Shown here: positions 56,139-64,000 of the stretch, one piece after another | Layout of the letters: every line of letters starts with the position of its first letter | Numbering within the stretch: the first letter of the stretch is position 1 | Program-made: the position numbers and the translations under genes | The notes under the pieces: model-generated | The model's database searches: none | What the model saw: only the letters and a program-made list of their open reading frames with translations | What the model was told of the DNA's origin: nothing | Assembly: GCF_016595155.1 (NCBI RefSeq) | Contig: NZ_JAENGP010000012.1 | Span: 62,001 to 126,000, forward strand | Direction: 5' to 3' | Source of the DNA: Advenella mandrilli | GTDB lineage: Bacteria; Pseudomonadota; Gammaproteobacteria; Burkholderiales; Burkholderiaceae_B | DNA: 64,000 nucleotides

Positions 56139-56966
56139 ATGACATTATCCAAACTTTCCAACAGCTCAGTTAGCCTGACTGATTCGGTTATACAAAAATA
56201 CAAAGATGACCGCCATTTCGTGACTGCCCTGGCCCGTGGCCTTGAAGTCCTGGCCTGTTTCCGTTCGGGTAACAAGGTGCTTAGCAACCAGGAAATTGCC
56301 CAACGATGCGGTTTGCCCAAGTCAACGATTTCACGGCTTACGTCCACGCTTGTTAAACTGGGTTATTTAAATCATGATGAAACCAGCGGTAAATACCGTC
56401 TGGGCATGGCAACCCTGTCGCTGGGGGTAGGTATGCTGGCCAAGCTGGATATTCGTCAGCTGGCCCGTCCGCTGATGCAAGAGGTGGCTGATTTTTCCCA
56501 GGGCATGGTAACGCTGGGGGCCCGTGACCGGCTTTCGATGCTGTATATAGAAAATTGCCGCAGCCGTTCAGCCCTTACGTTAAGCCTTGATGTGGGGGCT
56601 CGCATTCCAATAGCTACTTCATCCATGGGAAGGGCGTATTTGGCCGAAGCCAGCCAGGCCGAGCGCAATGAAATTATAGAGCGTGTGCGGGAACTGGATG
56701 AGCAGTCAAGCGAAGCGATTATTGAAGGCATTAATCAGGCGATGCAAGACTATGAGCGCCTGGGATGCACCTGTTCTTTTGGCGATTGGTTAAAAGACGT
56801 GAATGCGATTGCTGTTGGGGTTAATTTGGGCCCTAATTACCCGATCATGTCGCTTAGTTGCGGTGGCCCGTCTTTCAGCTTGTCTGCTGACTTCTTACTT
56901 GAAGAGGTTCGTCCACGTTTGCAGGGAGTCGTACACCGTCTGAAAGAATCCATGGGGCAGGTGTAG
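56139..56966 (+). CDS. IclR-family regulator of the dicarboxylate beta-oxidation genes
   Basis: A 275-residue IclR protein. After a 25-residue N-terminal arm, the winged helix-turn-helix spans about residues 25-90 (FVTALARGLEVLACFRSGNK, SNQEIAQRCGLPKSTISRLT, LGYLNHDETSGKYRLG). The effector domain includes IPIATSSMGRAYLA and ends in CGGPSFSL. The style matches PcaR/PobR-like members that sense aromatic or ketoadipate metabolites. It is flanked on both sides by operons whose promoters carry the same dyad, so it probably controls them and itself. Confidence 0.88.
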   Translation: MTLSKLSNSSVSLTDSVIQKYKDDRHFVTALARGLEVLACFRSGNKVLSNQEIAQRCGLPKSTISRLTSTLVKLGYLNHDETSGKYRLGMATLSLGVGMLAKLDIRQLARPLMQEVADFSQGMVTLGARDRLSMLYIENCRSRSALTLSLDVGARIPIATSSMGRAYLAEASQAERNEIIERVRELDEQSSEAIIEGINQAMQDYERLGCTCSFGDWLKDVNAIAVGVNLGPNYPIMSLSCGGPSFSLSADFLLEEVRPRLQGVVHRLKESMGQV

Positions 56967-56999
56967 GGGGCCCCTGCGTGGAACGAGGGGATGGGCGGT

Positions 57000-57428
57000 T
57001 TAAGCTTGGCGCTTTTCAATCAGCGAAAATACCCCGCTTGCATTGAAAACATGCTTGCCCTCAACCGTGAGCGCACAGCCCGCAAAAATCATCCGTTTGC
57101 CGGCACGATGAATGTTAACCCGCGCCTCTACCCAATCGCCGGCCTTGGCCGCTGACAGAAACTCGCTGTTGAGTGTTACCGTCACAAAAGCCACCGGATG
57201 GTCGTAATGGGCCAGAATCGCATCGCCGAATGCATTATCGGCAATCGTCATCATCGTGCCACCATGGGCTACCCCGATCTTATTCAAATGCTCATTAGTC
57301 AGGCGGATACCTAAAACAGTATGCTTGCCATTCTCATCAACCTGCTCATAATAAGGGCCCGTTAAATCTGAAAACGGGCTGTTCCGGTTTAACAAACGGA
57401 ACCCACTGGGAATATCGTGATTGCTCAT
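57000..57428 (-). CDS. PaaI-type hotdog thioesterase
   Basis: A 142-residue hotdog-fold protein. GVAHGGTMMTIADNAFGDAI (about residues 59-78) is the HGG motif and active-site helix of PaaI thioesterases. LNSEFLSAAKAGDWVEARVN follows. It hydrolyses acyl-CoA, probably to free CoA from dead-end dicarboxylyl-CoA or aromatic-CoA. It begins 22 bases after pimD ends, on the same strand, so it is the last gene of pimC-pimD-paaI. Confidence 0.85.
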   Translation of the reverse strand: MSNHDIPSGFRLLNRNSPFSDLTGPYYEQVDENGKHTVLGIRLTNEHLNKIGVAHGGTMMTIADNAFGDAILAHYDHPVAFVTVTLNSEFLSAAKAGDWVEARVNIHRAGKRMIFAGCALTVEGKHVFNASGVFSLIEKRQA

Positions 57429-57450
57429 GGTTTTATTAGTATTTAAAAAA

Positions 57451-58599
57451 TTAATTTAAAGGGACGTCAAGCATATCACTATAGCGTTGCATATGGAAAT
57501 CGTGATCGCCAAACATCGTGTTAATCAAATTCACACGCTTGAAAAAATGCGCCACATTCAGCTCATCGGTAACCCCCATGCCACCGTGCATCTGCACCGC
57601 TTCCTGGCTAACCTTGCGGGCCAGATTGCCTATATAAGCCTTCGCACCAGATGCCTTCATTATCCGGTGTGGTAAATTTCCGTTTTGCATCTCGATCGCG
57701 GCCAGCAGTGCCATTGAGTTTGCCTGCTCGGCGGCAATCGCCATATCAGCCATGCGGTGTTGCAAAGCCTGGAACGTGCCAATCGCCACGCCAAACTGCT
57801 TGCGGGTTTTTAAATACTCAAGGGTGGCATCATTCAAAGCTTTAATTAACCCAACCAGTTCGGCGCACAAGGCCACGTTGGTTTGGGCAATTGCATCCAT
57901 AATCGCGGGCAGGGCCTTGCCTTCTTCACCAAGCAGGGCGCTGGCAGGCACTTCGGCATTGTCCAGCACGATATCAGCGGCATAATGGCCATCGTGGGTT
58001 TTGTAGGTTTTCAGCGTTACGCCGGGGGTAGCCGGGTCTAGCAGGAAAACGCTAATGCCTTCCTCATCGCCGGTTGCACCACTGGTGCGGGCTGATACCA
58101 AAAGCTGGTTGGCACTGGGGGCGTCGATGGCCATGGCTTTTTGTCCGCTAAGTACCCAACCGTTGGCCGATTTTGTGGCGCTGGTGGACACCATTTTTTC
58201 CAGGTAACGGAAGTCGGGTTCGTAATGGCCAAAGGCATACGTGGCAGAGCCGTCGGCAATTCCGGCAATGAGTGTTTCTTTTTGCTCTGCCGTACCCAAC
58301 GCGTTAATCAGACCGCCTGAAAGCACTACGGTGCTGACATAAGGCTCTAAAATCAAGCCGGGAGCCAGCGCTTTCATGACCAGATATGTATCCAGTGGTG
58401 TACCGTTCAGACCACCCAGGTCTTCATGAAAAGGCAGGGCCAAAATACCCAGCTCGGCGTAGGTATTCCAGGCATTGCGGTCATAGGCCTCTTCACTGGC
58501 AGCCAGCTTTCTTCTTGCTTCAAACGCATAGTCTTTATTAATAAACCGGCTAATGGTATCTTCCAGCGCCAGCTGTTCTTCGGTGAAATTAAAATCCAT
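57451..58599 (-). CDS. pimD: Acyl-CoA dehydrogenase, small (PimD-like) subunit
   Basis: A 382-residue acyl-CoA dehydrogenase-fold protein. The usual C-terminal YEGTxxIQ catalytic segment is replaced by NLINTMFGDHDFHMQRY, so the FAD and general-base residues differ from the active enzyme. This is the pattern of the smaller subunit of two-gene dehydrogenases such as pimeloyl-CoA dehydrogenase PimCD. Fold marks are still present (LGILALPFHEDLGGLNGTPL, KQFGVAIGTFQALQHRMADM, QMHGGMGVTDEL). It lies 64 bases after pimC, and the pair likely forms a heteromer. Confidence 0.82.
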   Translation of the reverse strand: MDFNFTEEQLALEDTISRFINKDYAFEARRKLAASEEAYDRNAWNTYAELGILALPFHEDLGGLNGTPLDTYLVMKALAPGLILEPYVSTVVLSGGLINALGTAEQKETLIAGIADGSATYAFGHYEPDFRYLEKMVSTSATKSANGWVLSGQKAMAIDAPSANQLLVSARTSGATGDEEGISVFLLDPATPGVTLKTYKTHDGHYAADIVLDNAEVPASALLGEEGKALPAIMDAIAQTNVALCAELVGLIKALNDATLEYLKTRKQFGVAIGTFQALQHRMADMAIAAEQANSMALLAAIEMQNGNLPHRIMKASGAKAYIGNLARKVSQEAVQMHGGMGVTDELNVAHFFKRVNLINTMFGDHDFHMQRYSDMLDVPLN

Positions 58600-58663
58600 G
58601 GAAAAGCTCCAGATATTCGTTTACTAAGTTCAGGTAAATAGGGTCAATATTGCCGCTTGTGCC

Positions 58664-59857
58664 TTACAGGCCAAGAATCATTCGGCAAATAATGGATTTC
58701 TGTACTTCACTTGAACCGCCATAAATGGTTGTTTTGCGCACGTTGAATGCATTTCCCGTTAAATGATAGAAATCAGCCGGGAATGCATGGCTGATATCCT
58801 CATGGGAAGAATCCATAAGGTGAGCGGGTGCATAATTGCCCAAGGCCAGCGAGGCTAGTTCGGCAATATCCTGCTGGATTTCAGAGCCTTTCACTTTCAG
58901 GATGGATGCCTCGGGGCCGGGGGTGTGTTGCTTGCCATCGGCCGAGACCACCTTCAGGTTGGTAATTTCCAGCGCCATCAGGTCCAGTTCAATGTGGGCC
59001 AGACGGTCACGAAAGCGGGGGTCTTCAATAAGCGGTTTGCCATTATTGCCCGGCTGTTTGCGAGCCATTTCCTTAACACGGGCCAGCGCGGCTTTGGAGC
59101 GGCCAACCCGGGCAATGTTGGTGCGTTCATGACCCAGCAGGAACTTGGCGTAAGTCCAGCCTAGGTTTTCTTCACCCACTAAATTGGATACCGGTACCCG
59201 TACATTTTCAAACCACACTTCGTTCACTTCGTGTCCGTCATCCAGCATGATGATGGGGCGTACGGTAATGCCGGGGGTTTTCATGTCGATGAGTAAAAAG
59301 GAAATGCCGGCCTGCTTGCGTACTTCAGGATCGGTGCGAACCAGGCAGAAAATCCAGTCGGCGTGCTGGGCCAGGGTGGTCCAGGTTTTTTGGCCATTCA
59401 CGATATAGTGATCGCCATCGCGCACGGCAGTGGTTTTCACAGAGGCCAGGTCCGAGCCGGCACCGGGTTCGGAGTATCCCTGGCACCACCAGTCTTCGCC
59501 TGAAATAATGCGGGGCAGGAAACGGTCCTTGATTTCCTGTGAGGCATATTTCTGGATAACCGGCGCCACCATTTTCAGGCCAAACGACAGCTGTTCGGGA
59601 GCGCCATAAGTGGCACATTCTTCTTCAAAAATATGACGTTGCACGGCATCCCAACCAGTGCCGCCATATTCAACCGGCCAGGCGGGCGCACCCCATCCCT
59701 GGCGGAACAATGTTTTTTGCCATTCCACCCGTTCCTGTTTGCCTAACGGTTCGCAATTGAAAATTTTTGTTCTGATGCTGTCACTGACATTGTTTTTCAG
59801 GAATGTCCTGACTTCTTCCCGGAACGCGAGCTGTTCCGCATTGAAATTGATATCCAT
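58664..59857 (-). CDS. pimC: Acyl-CoA dehydrogenase, large (PimC-like) subunit
   Basis: A 397-residue dehydrogenase. WWCQGYSEPGAGSDLASVKT (about residues 124-143) and YIVNGQKTWTTLAQHADWIF (about 152-171) are FAD and substrate motifs. KTTIYGGSSEVQKSIICRMI near the end is the C-terminal signature, with GGSSEVQ as in PimC-type enzymes. It would oxidise pimeloyl-CoA or related dicarboxylyl-CoA with PimD. It is the first gene of its operon; an IclR-type box lies 49 bases upstream. Substrate chain length is not fixed by the sequence. Confidence 0.87.
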   Translation of the reverse strand: MDINFNAEQLAFREEVRTFLKNNVSDSIRTKIFNCEPLGKQERVEWQKTLFRQGWGAPAWPVEYGGTGWDAVQRHIFEEECATYGAPEQLSFGLKMVAPVIQKYASQEIKDRFLPRIISGEDWWCQGYSEPGAGSDLASVKTTAVRDGDHYIVNGQKTWTTLAQHADWIFCLVRTDPEVRKQAGISFLLIDMKTPGITVRPIIMLDDGHEVNEVWFENVRVPVSNLVGEENLGWTYAKFLLGHERTNIARVGRSKAALARVKEMARKQPGNNGKPLIEDPRFRDRLAHIELDLMALEITNLKVVSADGKQHTPGPEASILKVKGSEIQQDIAELASLALGNYAPAHLMDSSHEDISHAFPADFYHLTGNAFNVRKTTIYGGSSEVQKSIICRMILGL

Positions 59858-59905
59858 AGTTAGATCCCGGTTGTATTTATTAAAGCTTTAATAAACGCTT
59901 TAAAA

Positions 59906-59920
59906 TTCTGCATAGCAAAA
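59906..59920 (-). promoter_or_regulatory. IclR-type box before pimC
   Basis: TTCTGCATAGCAAAA, second member of the shared dyad family, 49 bases before the pimC ATG. Confidence 0.55.
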
Positions 59921-60051
59921 CTATATTATTGAAAATGGAATTATCATACCGCGAATTCGCTTTCATTAAAAGCATTGTGTTTTAACAATCACAGCATAAA
60001 GAATAAGGGTTTTGCTGAATAATATGGTGTATTATTATTAGCATCTATTAT

Positions 60052-60066
60052 TTCCGCATTGCGGAA
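60052..60066 (+). promoter_or_regulatory. IclR-type box before pimF, perfect dyad
   Basis: TTCCGC and GCGGAA around ATT, fully symmetric. It lies 50 bases before the pimF ATG. It is the most symmetric of four related sites at 55779, 55970, 59906 and 60052. Confidence 0.65.
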
Positions 60067-60115
60067 TTATTAATTTGCCAAGTAGTTTACATAACCCTTT
60101 GGAGCCAGATTAAGA

Positions 60116-62206
60116 ATGAGTCACGCAACTTATGACATTAAAGATCGTATCGCTTTAATTACGTTTCAGAACCCTCCCGTGAATGGCCTGAGCTACGCGC
60201 TCAGGAAAAGCCTGGTTGTTTTTGTTGACCAGGCCGAAGCGGACAGTGGTGTGGATGCCATTGTGATTACCGGTTCGGCGCGCGCGTTTTCAGGCGGTGC
60301 CGATGTTACCGAATTTGGTACCCCACGGGTTTTTCAGCAGCCCATTCTGCGCGTGGTTATTGAAGTACTTGAAAATGTCACCAAGCCGGTAGTAGCGGCT
60401 ATAGACGGTGTTTGTCTGGGCGGAGGCCTAGAGCTGGCCCTGGGTGCCGATTACCGTGTTGCCGCCGCTCATGCGCAAATCGGCCTGCCCGAAGTGAAGC
60501 TGGGCTTGTTGCCTGGCGCGGGTGGCACACAACGCCTGCCGCGTGTTGCCGGGCTGGAAAAAGCCTTGCACATGATTACCACCGGTCAAATCATCAAGGC
60601 CAAGGCATTGGCCGACACCGCCTTGCTGGATAAAGTGGTTGAAACTGACGTAGTTGGTGCTGCCATTGACTTTGCCAAAGAAGTGGTTGCCCAAAAACTG
60701 CCTCTCAAGCGTGTTCGCGATATTGACATTAACCCTGAAGGGGCTAACGAAATTTTGCAGGCCGCCCGTGAAAAACTGCAAAATGGCAAAAAAGGCCAAA
60801 TTGCCCCGCTTAAATGCCTGGATGCGGTGCAAGCCAGTGTTTTCATGCCTTTTGAAGAGGGCCTGAAATATGAACGCGAATTGTTCCTGCAACTCATGAG
60901 CTCACCTGAATCGGCTGCCATGCGCCATATTTTCAGCGCCGAACGTGCCGCTACCAAGATTCCCGATGTACCGGCCGATACCCTGCTGCGCAAGGTTGAA
61001 AAGGTGGGTGTTATTGGTGCGGGCACCATGGGTGGCGGCATTAGCATGAACTTCCTGAACGTGGGTATCCCGGTGGTACTGCTAGAGCAGAAACAAGACG
61101 CCCTGGATCGTGGTGTGGCCACGATTCGCCGCAACTATGAAAACACCATGAAAAAAGGGCGTATTACGGCAGGGCAGGTAGAAGAAAGAATGGCACTGCT
61201 GTCAACCACGCTTAGTTATGATGGTTTTGCCGATGTTGACCTGGCGATTGAAGCGGTTTTTGAAAATATGGATGTCAAGAAAGCCGTGTTTTCAGAGCTG
61301 GATCGCGTCATGAAAAAAGGTGCCATCCTGGCTTCCAATACGTCCACATTAGACCTTAACGTGATTGCCGGTTTTACCAGCCGCCCCGAAGATGTCATTG
61401 GCCTGCACTTTTTTAGTCCCGCCAACGTCATGAAATTGCTTGAAATCGTGCGTGGCGACAAAACCGCCAAGGATGTGTTGGCCACTTCTATTGTGCTGGC
61501 CAAGAAAATTGGCAAGAAACCGGTGGTGTCTGGTGTTTGTGACGGCTTCATTGGTAACCGCATGCTGTATGCTTACCGTGATGCGGCCGATAACGCCATG
61601 CTGGCGGGTGCATCGCCCTCACAAATCGATAAAGCCCTTGAAAGCTTTGGTTTTGCCATGGGCCCCTACCGTGTTGGTGATTTGGCTGGTCTGGATATTG
61701 GCTGGGCTGTGCGCAAGCGTCGTGCCGAAGCTAACCCTGAGGCCTATGTGCCGGTGGTGGCAGACCGAATTTGTGAAGCCGGCCGCTTTGGCCAGAAAAC
61801 CGGTGCGGGCTGGTACAAGTATGAAGCGGGTAACCGTACACCTATTGTTGATCCGGTGGTTGAAAACATCGTTAAGGAATTCCGTGACGCCCGTGGTATC
61901 ACACCGCGTGTCGTTAGTGATCAGGAAATTGTTAGCCGCTGCATTTATGCGCTGGTTAACGAAGGCGCCAAGATTCTGGAAGAGGGCATTGCCCTGCGCG
62001 CGTCCGATATTGATATTGTCTACCTGAATGGCTATGGTTTCCCGGCTCATCGTGGCGGCCCCATGCACTATGCCCAGCAGGTTGGTCTGTTTAATGTGGT
62101 GCGAGCCATCAAGCGGTTTGCCGCTGCTTCCGATGCAGAAGCCAGGTTCTGGCAGATTTCTCCGCTGCTTGAAAAACATGCAGAATCCAACGAGCCCCTG
62201 AAATAA
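60116..62206 (+). CDS. pimF: Bifunctional enoyl-CoA hydratase / 3-hydroxyacyl-CoA dehydrogenase (PimF-like)
   Basis: A 696-residue fusion. The N-terminal crotonase domain (residues 1-190) has [16 protein letters not shown] and [14 protein letters not shown] with the catalytic Glu region. The NAD domain starts [20 protein letters not shown] (about 299-318), and the C-terminal dehydrogenase domains contain [19 protein letters not shown]. The length and order match PimF rather than the longer FadB. It hydrates the enoyl-CoA and oxidises the 3-hydroxyacyl-CoA. It is divergent from pimC across a promoter region holding two IclR-type boxes. Confidence 0.92.
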   Translation: MSHATYDIKDRIALITFQNPPVNGLSYALRKSLVVFVDQAEADSGVDAIVITGSARAFSGGADVTEFGTPRVFQQPILRVVIEVLENVTKPVVAAIDGVCLGGGLELALGADYRVAAAHAQIGLPEVKLGLLPGAGGTQRLPRVAGLEKALHMITTGQIIKAKALADTALLDKVVETDVVGAAIDFAKEVVAQKLPLKRVRDIDINPEGANEILQAAREKLQNGKKGQIAPLKCLDAVQASVFMPFEEGLKYERELFLQLMSSPESAAMRHIFSAERAATKIPDVPADTLLRKVEKVGVIGAGTMGGGISMNFLNVGIPVVLLEQKQDALDRGVATIRRNYENTMKKGRITAGQVEERMALLSTTLSYDGFADVDLAIEAVFENMDVKKAVFSELDRVMKKGAILASNTSTLDLNVIAGFTSRPEDVIGLHFFSPANVMKLLEIVRGDKTAKDVLATSIVLAKKIGKKPVVSGVCDGFIGNRMLYAYRDAADNAMLAGASPSQIDKALESFGFAMGPYRVGDLAGLDIGWAVRKRRAEANPEAYVPVVADRICEAGRFGQKTGAGWYKYEAGNRTPIVDPVVENIVKEFRDARGITPRVVSDQEIVSRCIYALVNEGAKILEEGIALRASDIDIVYLNGYGFPAHRGGPMHYAQQVGLFNVVRAIKRFAAASDAEARFWQISPLLEKHAESNEPLK

Positions 62207-62259
62207 GCAATTTATACGGCGGGATACGTTAAAATTATTGATCTCAAAGACAAACTAAA

Positions 62260-62293
62260 AATCCTGAATGGCGTGAACATGCCATTCAGGATT
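62260..62293. terminator. Perfect 13-bp hairpin after pimF
   Basis: AATCCTGAATGGC, loop GTGAACAT, GCCATTCAGGATT. No T run. It lies between pimF and pcaI and could reduce read-through. Confidence 0.55.
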
Positions 62294-62375
62294 GAAATCT
62301 ACGGTGTAAAAATTTATGCTGTCTTTGTGCTGATTGATTACATTTACATTAGTCGCAAACTTAAGGCTTTAGATT

Positions 62376-63056
62376 ATGATAAATAAAATTTGTGGCAGCG
62401 TTGAAGAAGCTGTCGCGGACGTGTTTGACGGAGCAACCGTTCTAATTGGCGGTTTTGGTGGAGCAGGTCATCCAACAGAATTGATTCATGCCCTGATCGA
62501 CCAGGGAGCACGGGATCTCACGGTGGTCAACAACAATGCAGGTAACTTTGAAACCGGCCTGGCCGCGTTACTCAAGGCGGACCGGGTTCGCAAAATTATC
62601 TGTTCATTTCCGAAGTCATCCAACTCCAATGTATTCAACGAGAAATACAAAGCAGGCAAGATTGAACTGGAATGCGTGCCACAGGGTACCATCGCCGAAC
62701 GACTGCACGCGGCCGGTGCCGGTCTGGGTGGTTTCTACACCCGTACCAGCTATGGTACAGACTTGGCCAAAGGCAAGGAAACCCGCGAAATAAACGGTCA
62801 GCACTATGTGTTTGAATATCCCATTCATGGCGATTTTGCTTTTGTTTTGGCCGAAAAGGGTGATCGCTGGGGTAACCTGGTGTATCGCAAGGCCGCTCGA
62901 AACTTTGGTCCGGTCATGTGTCAGGCTGCCAAGCAAACCATCGTTCAGGTCAAGCAAATTGTTGAGCTGGGTGATCTGGATCCCGAGCATGTTATTACGC
63001 CGGGAATTTTCGTGAACCGTGTGGTTCAGGTTGAAAATCCTCATATCTCTAGCTAA
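62376..63056 (+). CDS. pcaI: 3-oxoadipate (succinyl) CoA-transferase, subunit A
   Basis: A 226-residue class I CoA-transferase alpha subunit. VLIGGFGGAGHPTELIHALI (about residues 22-41) and LTVVNNNAGNFETGLAALL (about 48-66) are the family core. ECVPQGTIAERLHAAGAGLG follows. With subunit B it moves CoA from succinyl-CoA to 3-oxoadipate or another dicarboxylate. The 13-base gap to pcaJ and the following thiolase gene give the classic pcaIJF order. In this regulon it could activate adipate-like acids too. Confidence 0.9.
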   Translation: MINKICGSVEEAVADVFDGATVLIGGFGGAGHPTELIHALIDQGARDLTVVNNNAGNFETGLAALLKADRVRKIICSFPKSSNSNVFNEKYKAGKIELECVPQGTIAERLHAAGAGLGGFYTRTSYGTDLAKGKETREINGQHYVFEYPIHGDFAFVLAEKGDRWGNLVYRKAARNFGPVMCQAAKQTIVQVKQIVELGDLDPEHVITPGIFVNRVVQVENPHISS

Positions 63057-63069
63057 GGAAAACAATAAA

Positions 63070-63705
63070 ATGGAAAAACTCACACGCGAGCAAATGGCAG
63101 AGCGCCTGGCAAAAGATATTGCTCCTGGCAGCTACGTTAACCTGGGTATTGGCATTCCCGTACTGGTGGCCAATTACCTTAATCCTGAAGACGAAGTGCT
63201 GCTGCATAGCGAAAACGGTATTTTGGGCATGGGCCCAACGCCTGCAGAAGAAGACGTTGATTATGAGCTGATTAACGCCGGTAAACAGCCGGTCACCCTG
63301 TTAACGGGCGGCTCTTTTTTCCATCACGTCGATTCTTTTGCCATTATGCGTGGCGGTCACCTTGATTTATGTATCATGGGTGGCATGCAGGTATCGGCTA
63401 ATGGTGACTTGGCCAACTGGTCTTTGGGTCGTCCCGGTGAGCCACCGGCAGTAGGTGGTGCCATGGATTTGGCAGTGGGTGCCAAGAAAGTGTACATCCT
63501 GATGGACCACAACTCTAAAGACGGCGCACCTAAAATTCTTGAAAAATGTACCCTTCCAGTCACCGGTCTGGGTGTGGTCAGCCGTATTTATACCGATATA
63601 GCGGTACTTGAAATTACCCCTGAGGGTGTCAAAGTCATCGAGAAACTGGTGAATATCAGTGACGAAGACTTGCAGGCCCGTACAGGCGCTCCACTCATTT
63701 TCTAA
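63070..63705 (+). CDS. pcaJ: 3-oxoadipate (succinyl) CoA-transferase, subunit B
   Basis: 211 residues from MEKLTREQMAERLAKDIAPG. An open frame starting 17 codons earlier overlaps pcaI and is not needed; TAAGGAA precedes this ATG. The active-site Glu is in LLHSENGILGMGPTP (about residues 44-58). GGSFFHHVDSFAIMRGGHLD and LGRPGEPPAVGGAMDLAVGA complete the beta subunit signature. It works with PcaI as a heteromer. Confidence 0.9.
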   Translation: MEKLTREQMAERLAKDIAPGSYVNLGIGIPVLVANYLNPEDEVLLHSENGILGMGPTPAEEDVDYELINAGKQPVTLLTGGSFFHHVDSFAIMRGGHLDLCIMGGMQVSANGDLANWSLGRPGEPPAVGGAMDLAVGAKKVYILMDHNSKDGAPKILEKCTLPVTGLGVVSRIYTDIAVLEITPEGVKVIEKLVNISDEDLQARTGAPLIF

Positions 63706-63735
63706 TTATTTTTATTTTTTCTGGAAATCAGCAAA

Positions 63736-64000
63736 ATGACTAATGCATATATTTGTGATGCCATCCGTACTCCTATCGGTCGTTACGGCGGTGGCTTGTC
63801 TACCGTTCGCACCGATGATCTGGCTGCATTGCCCATTAAAGCCCTGGTAGAACGTAACCCTTCGGTTAACTGGGCCGAACTGGACGATATTATTTACGGT
63901 TGTGCCAACCAGGCAGGTGAAGATAACCGCAACGTGGCCCGTATGGCCGGTTTGCTGGCAGGCTTGCCCGTTGAAGTGCCTGGTGCCACGCTTAACCGTT
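63736..64000 (+). CDS. pcaF: 3-oxoadipyl-CoA thiolase, N-terminal part (3' end outside window)
   Basis: 88 residues before the window ends. AYICDAIRTPIGRYGGGLST is the thiolase N-terminus, with the PcaF-type RTDDLAALPIKAL and DDIIYGCANQAGEDNRNVAR. The catalytic Cys region is just beyond the edge. The enzyme splits 3-oxoadipyl-CoA into succinyl-CoA and acetyl-CoA, the last step for beta-ketoadipate and for dicarboxylate beta-oxidation. It is 30 bases after pcaJ. Confidence 0.88.
   Translation, partial: MTNAYICDAIRTPIGRYGGGLSTVRTDDLAALPIKALVERNPSVNWAELDDIIYGCANQAGEDNRNVARMAGLLAGLPVEVPGATLNR

Overview
The window looks like a chromosomal segment of a betaproteobacterium, most likely an Alcaligenaceae-type member of the Burkholderiales. 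The reasons are four Bug/TctC solute receptors, an ilvB-ilvN-ilvC operon, the block smr-trxB / ftsK-lolA-rarA-serS, and many IclR- and CoA-linked catabolic genes. I saw no tRNA, rRNA, CRISPR array or prophage.

Layout. (1) 1-8291: the tail of an acyl-CoA dehydrogenase, a MarR and an IclR regulator, then a six-gene operon: FAH-family hydrolase, gentisate-dioxygenase-like bicupin, Bug receptor, flavin ring hydroxylase, HMG-CoA-lyase-family enzyme and class III CoA-transferase. Its promoter carries two near-identical palindromes. (2) 8292-13398: small genes, a maleylacetate reductase remnant, a PfpI protein, metY, trhO, and several repeats. (3) 13399-24961: core genes (smr, trxB, ftsK, lolA, rarA, serS, yaaA), interrupted by a hipBA toxin-antitoxin pair with four matching operator boxes. 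(4) 24958-34450: an MFS carrier, a TetR-MFP-ABC export operon resembling cecR-ybhGFSR, and a FUSC membrane protein. (5) 34997-38319: branched-chain amino-acid synthesis (ilvBNC). (6) 38472-48404: SLAC1 transporter, lipoamide-dehydrogenase-like flavoprotein, amino-acid binding protein with a frameshifted start behind an attenuator-like leader, aminotransferase, three Bug receptors, nitroreductase and pirin. (7) 48405-52823: an accessory zone with a 29-copy heptamer array, a LysR gene, an unknown two-gene membrane module, a lone TnpB element, a structured repeat, a long perfect palindrome and a 17-bp array. (8) 52824-64000: a dicarboxylate-type beta-oxidation regulon (acyl-CoA dehydrogenase, enoyl-CoA hydratase, nitronate monooxygenase-like enzyme, thioesterase, pimD, pimC, pimF, pcaI, pcaJ, start of pcaF) around an IclR gene.

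How the genes work together. In region 8 a similar 15-bp dyad lies in all three main intergenic promoter regions, so the IclR protein probably controls the whole set. The set would carry dicarboxylyl-CoA down to 3-oxoadipyl-CoA, then succinyl-CoA and acetyl-CoA. In region 1 the pairing of a gentisate-type ring-cleavage set with a CoA-transferase and an HMG-CoA-lyase homologue suggests a methyl-branched C5 diacid intermediate, meaning a methylgentisate-like substrate and a citramalyl-CoA-type end step. That is a hypothesis. All product names rest on reading protein motifs by eye; no database search was run.
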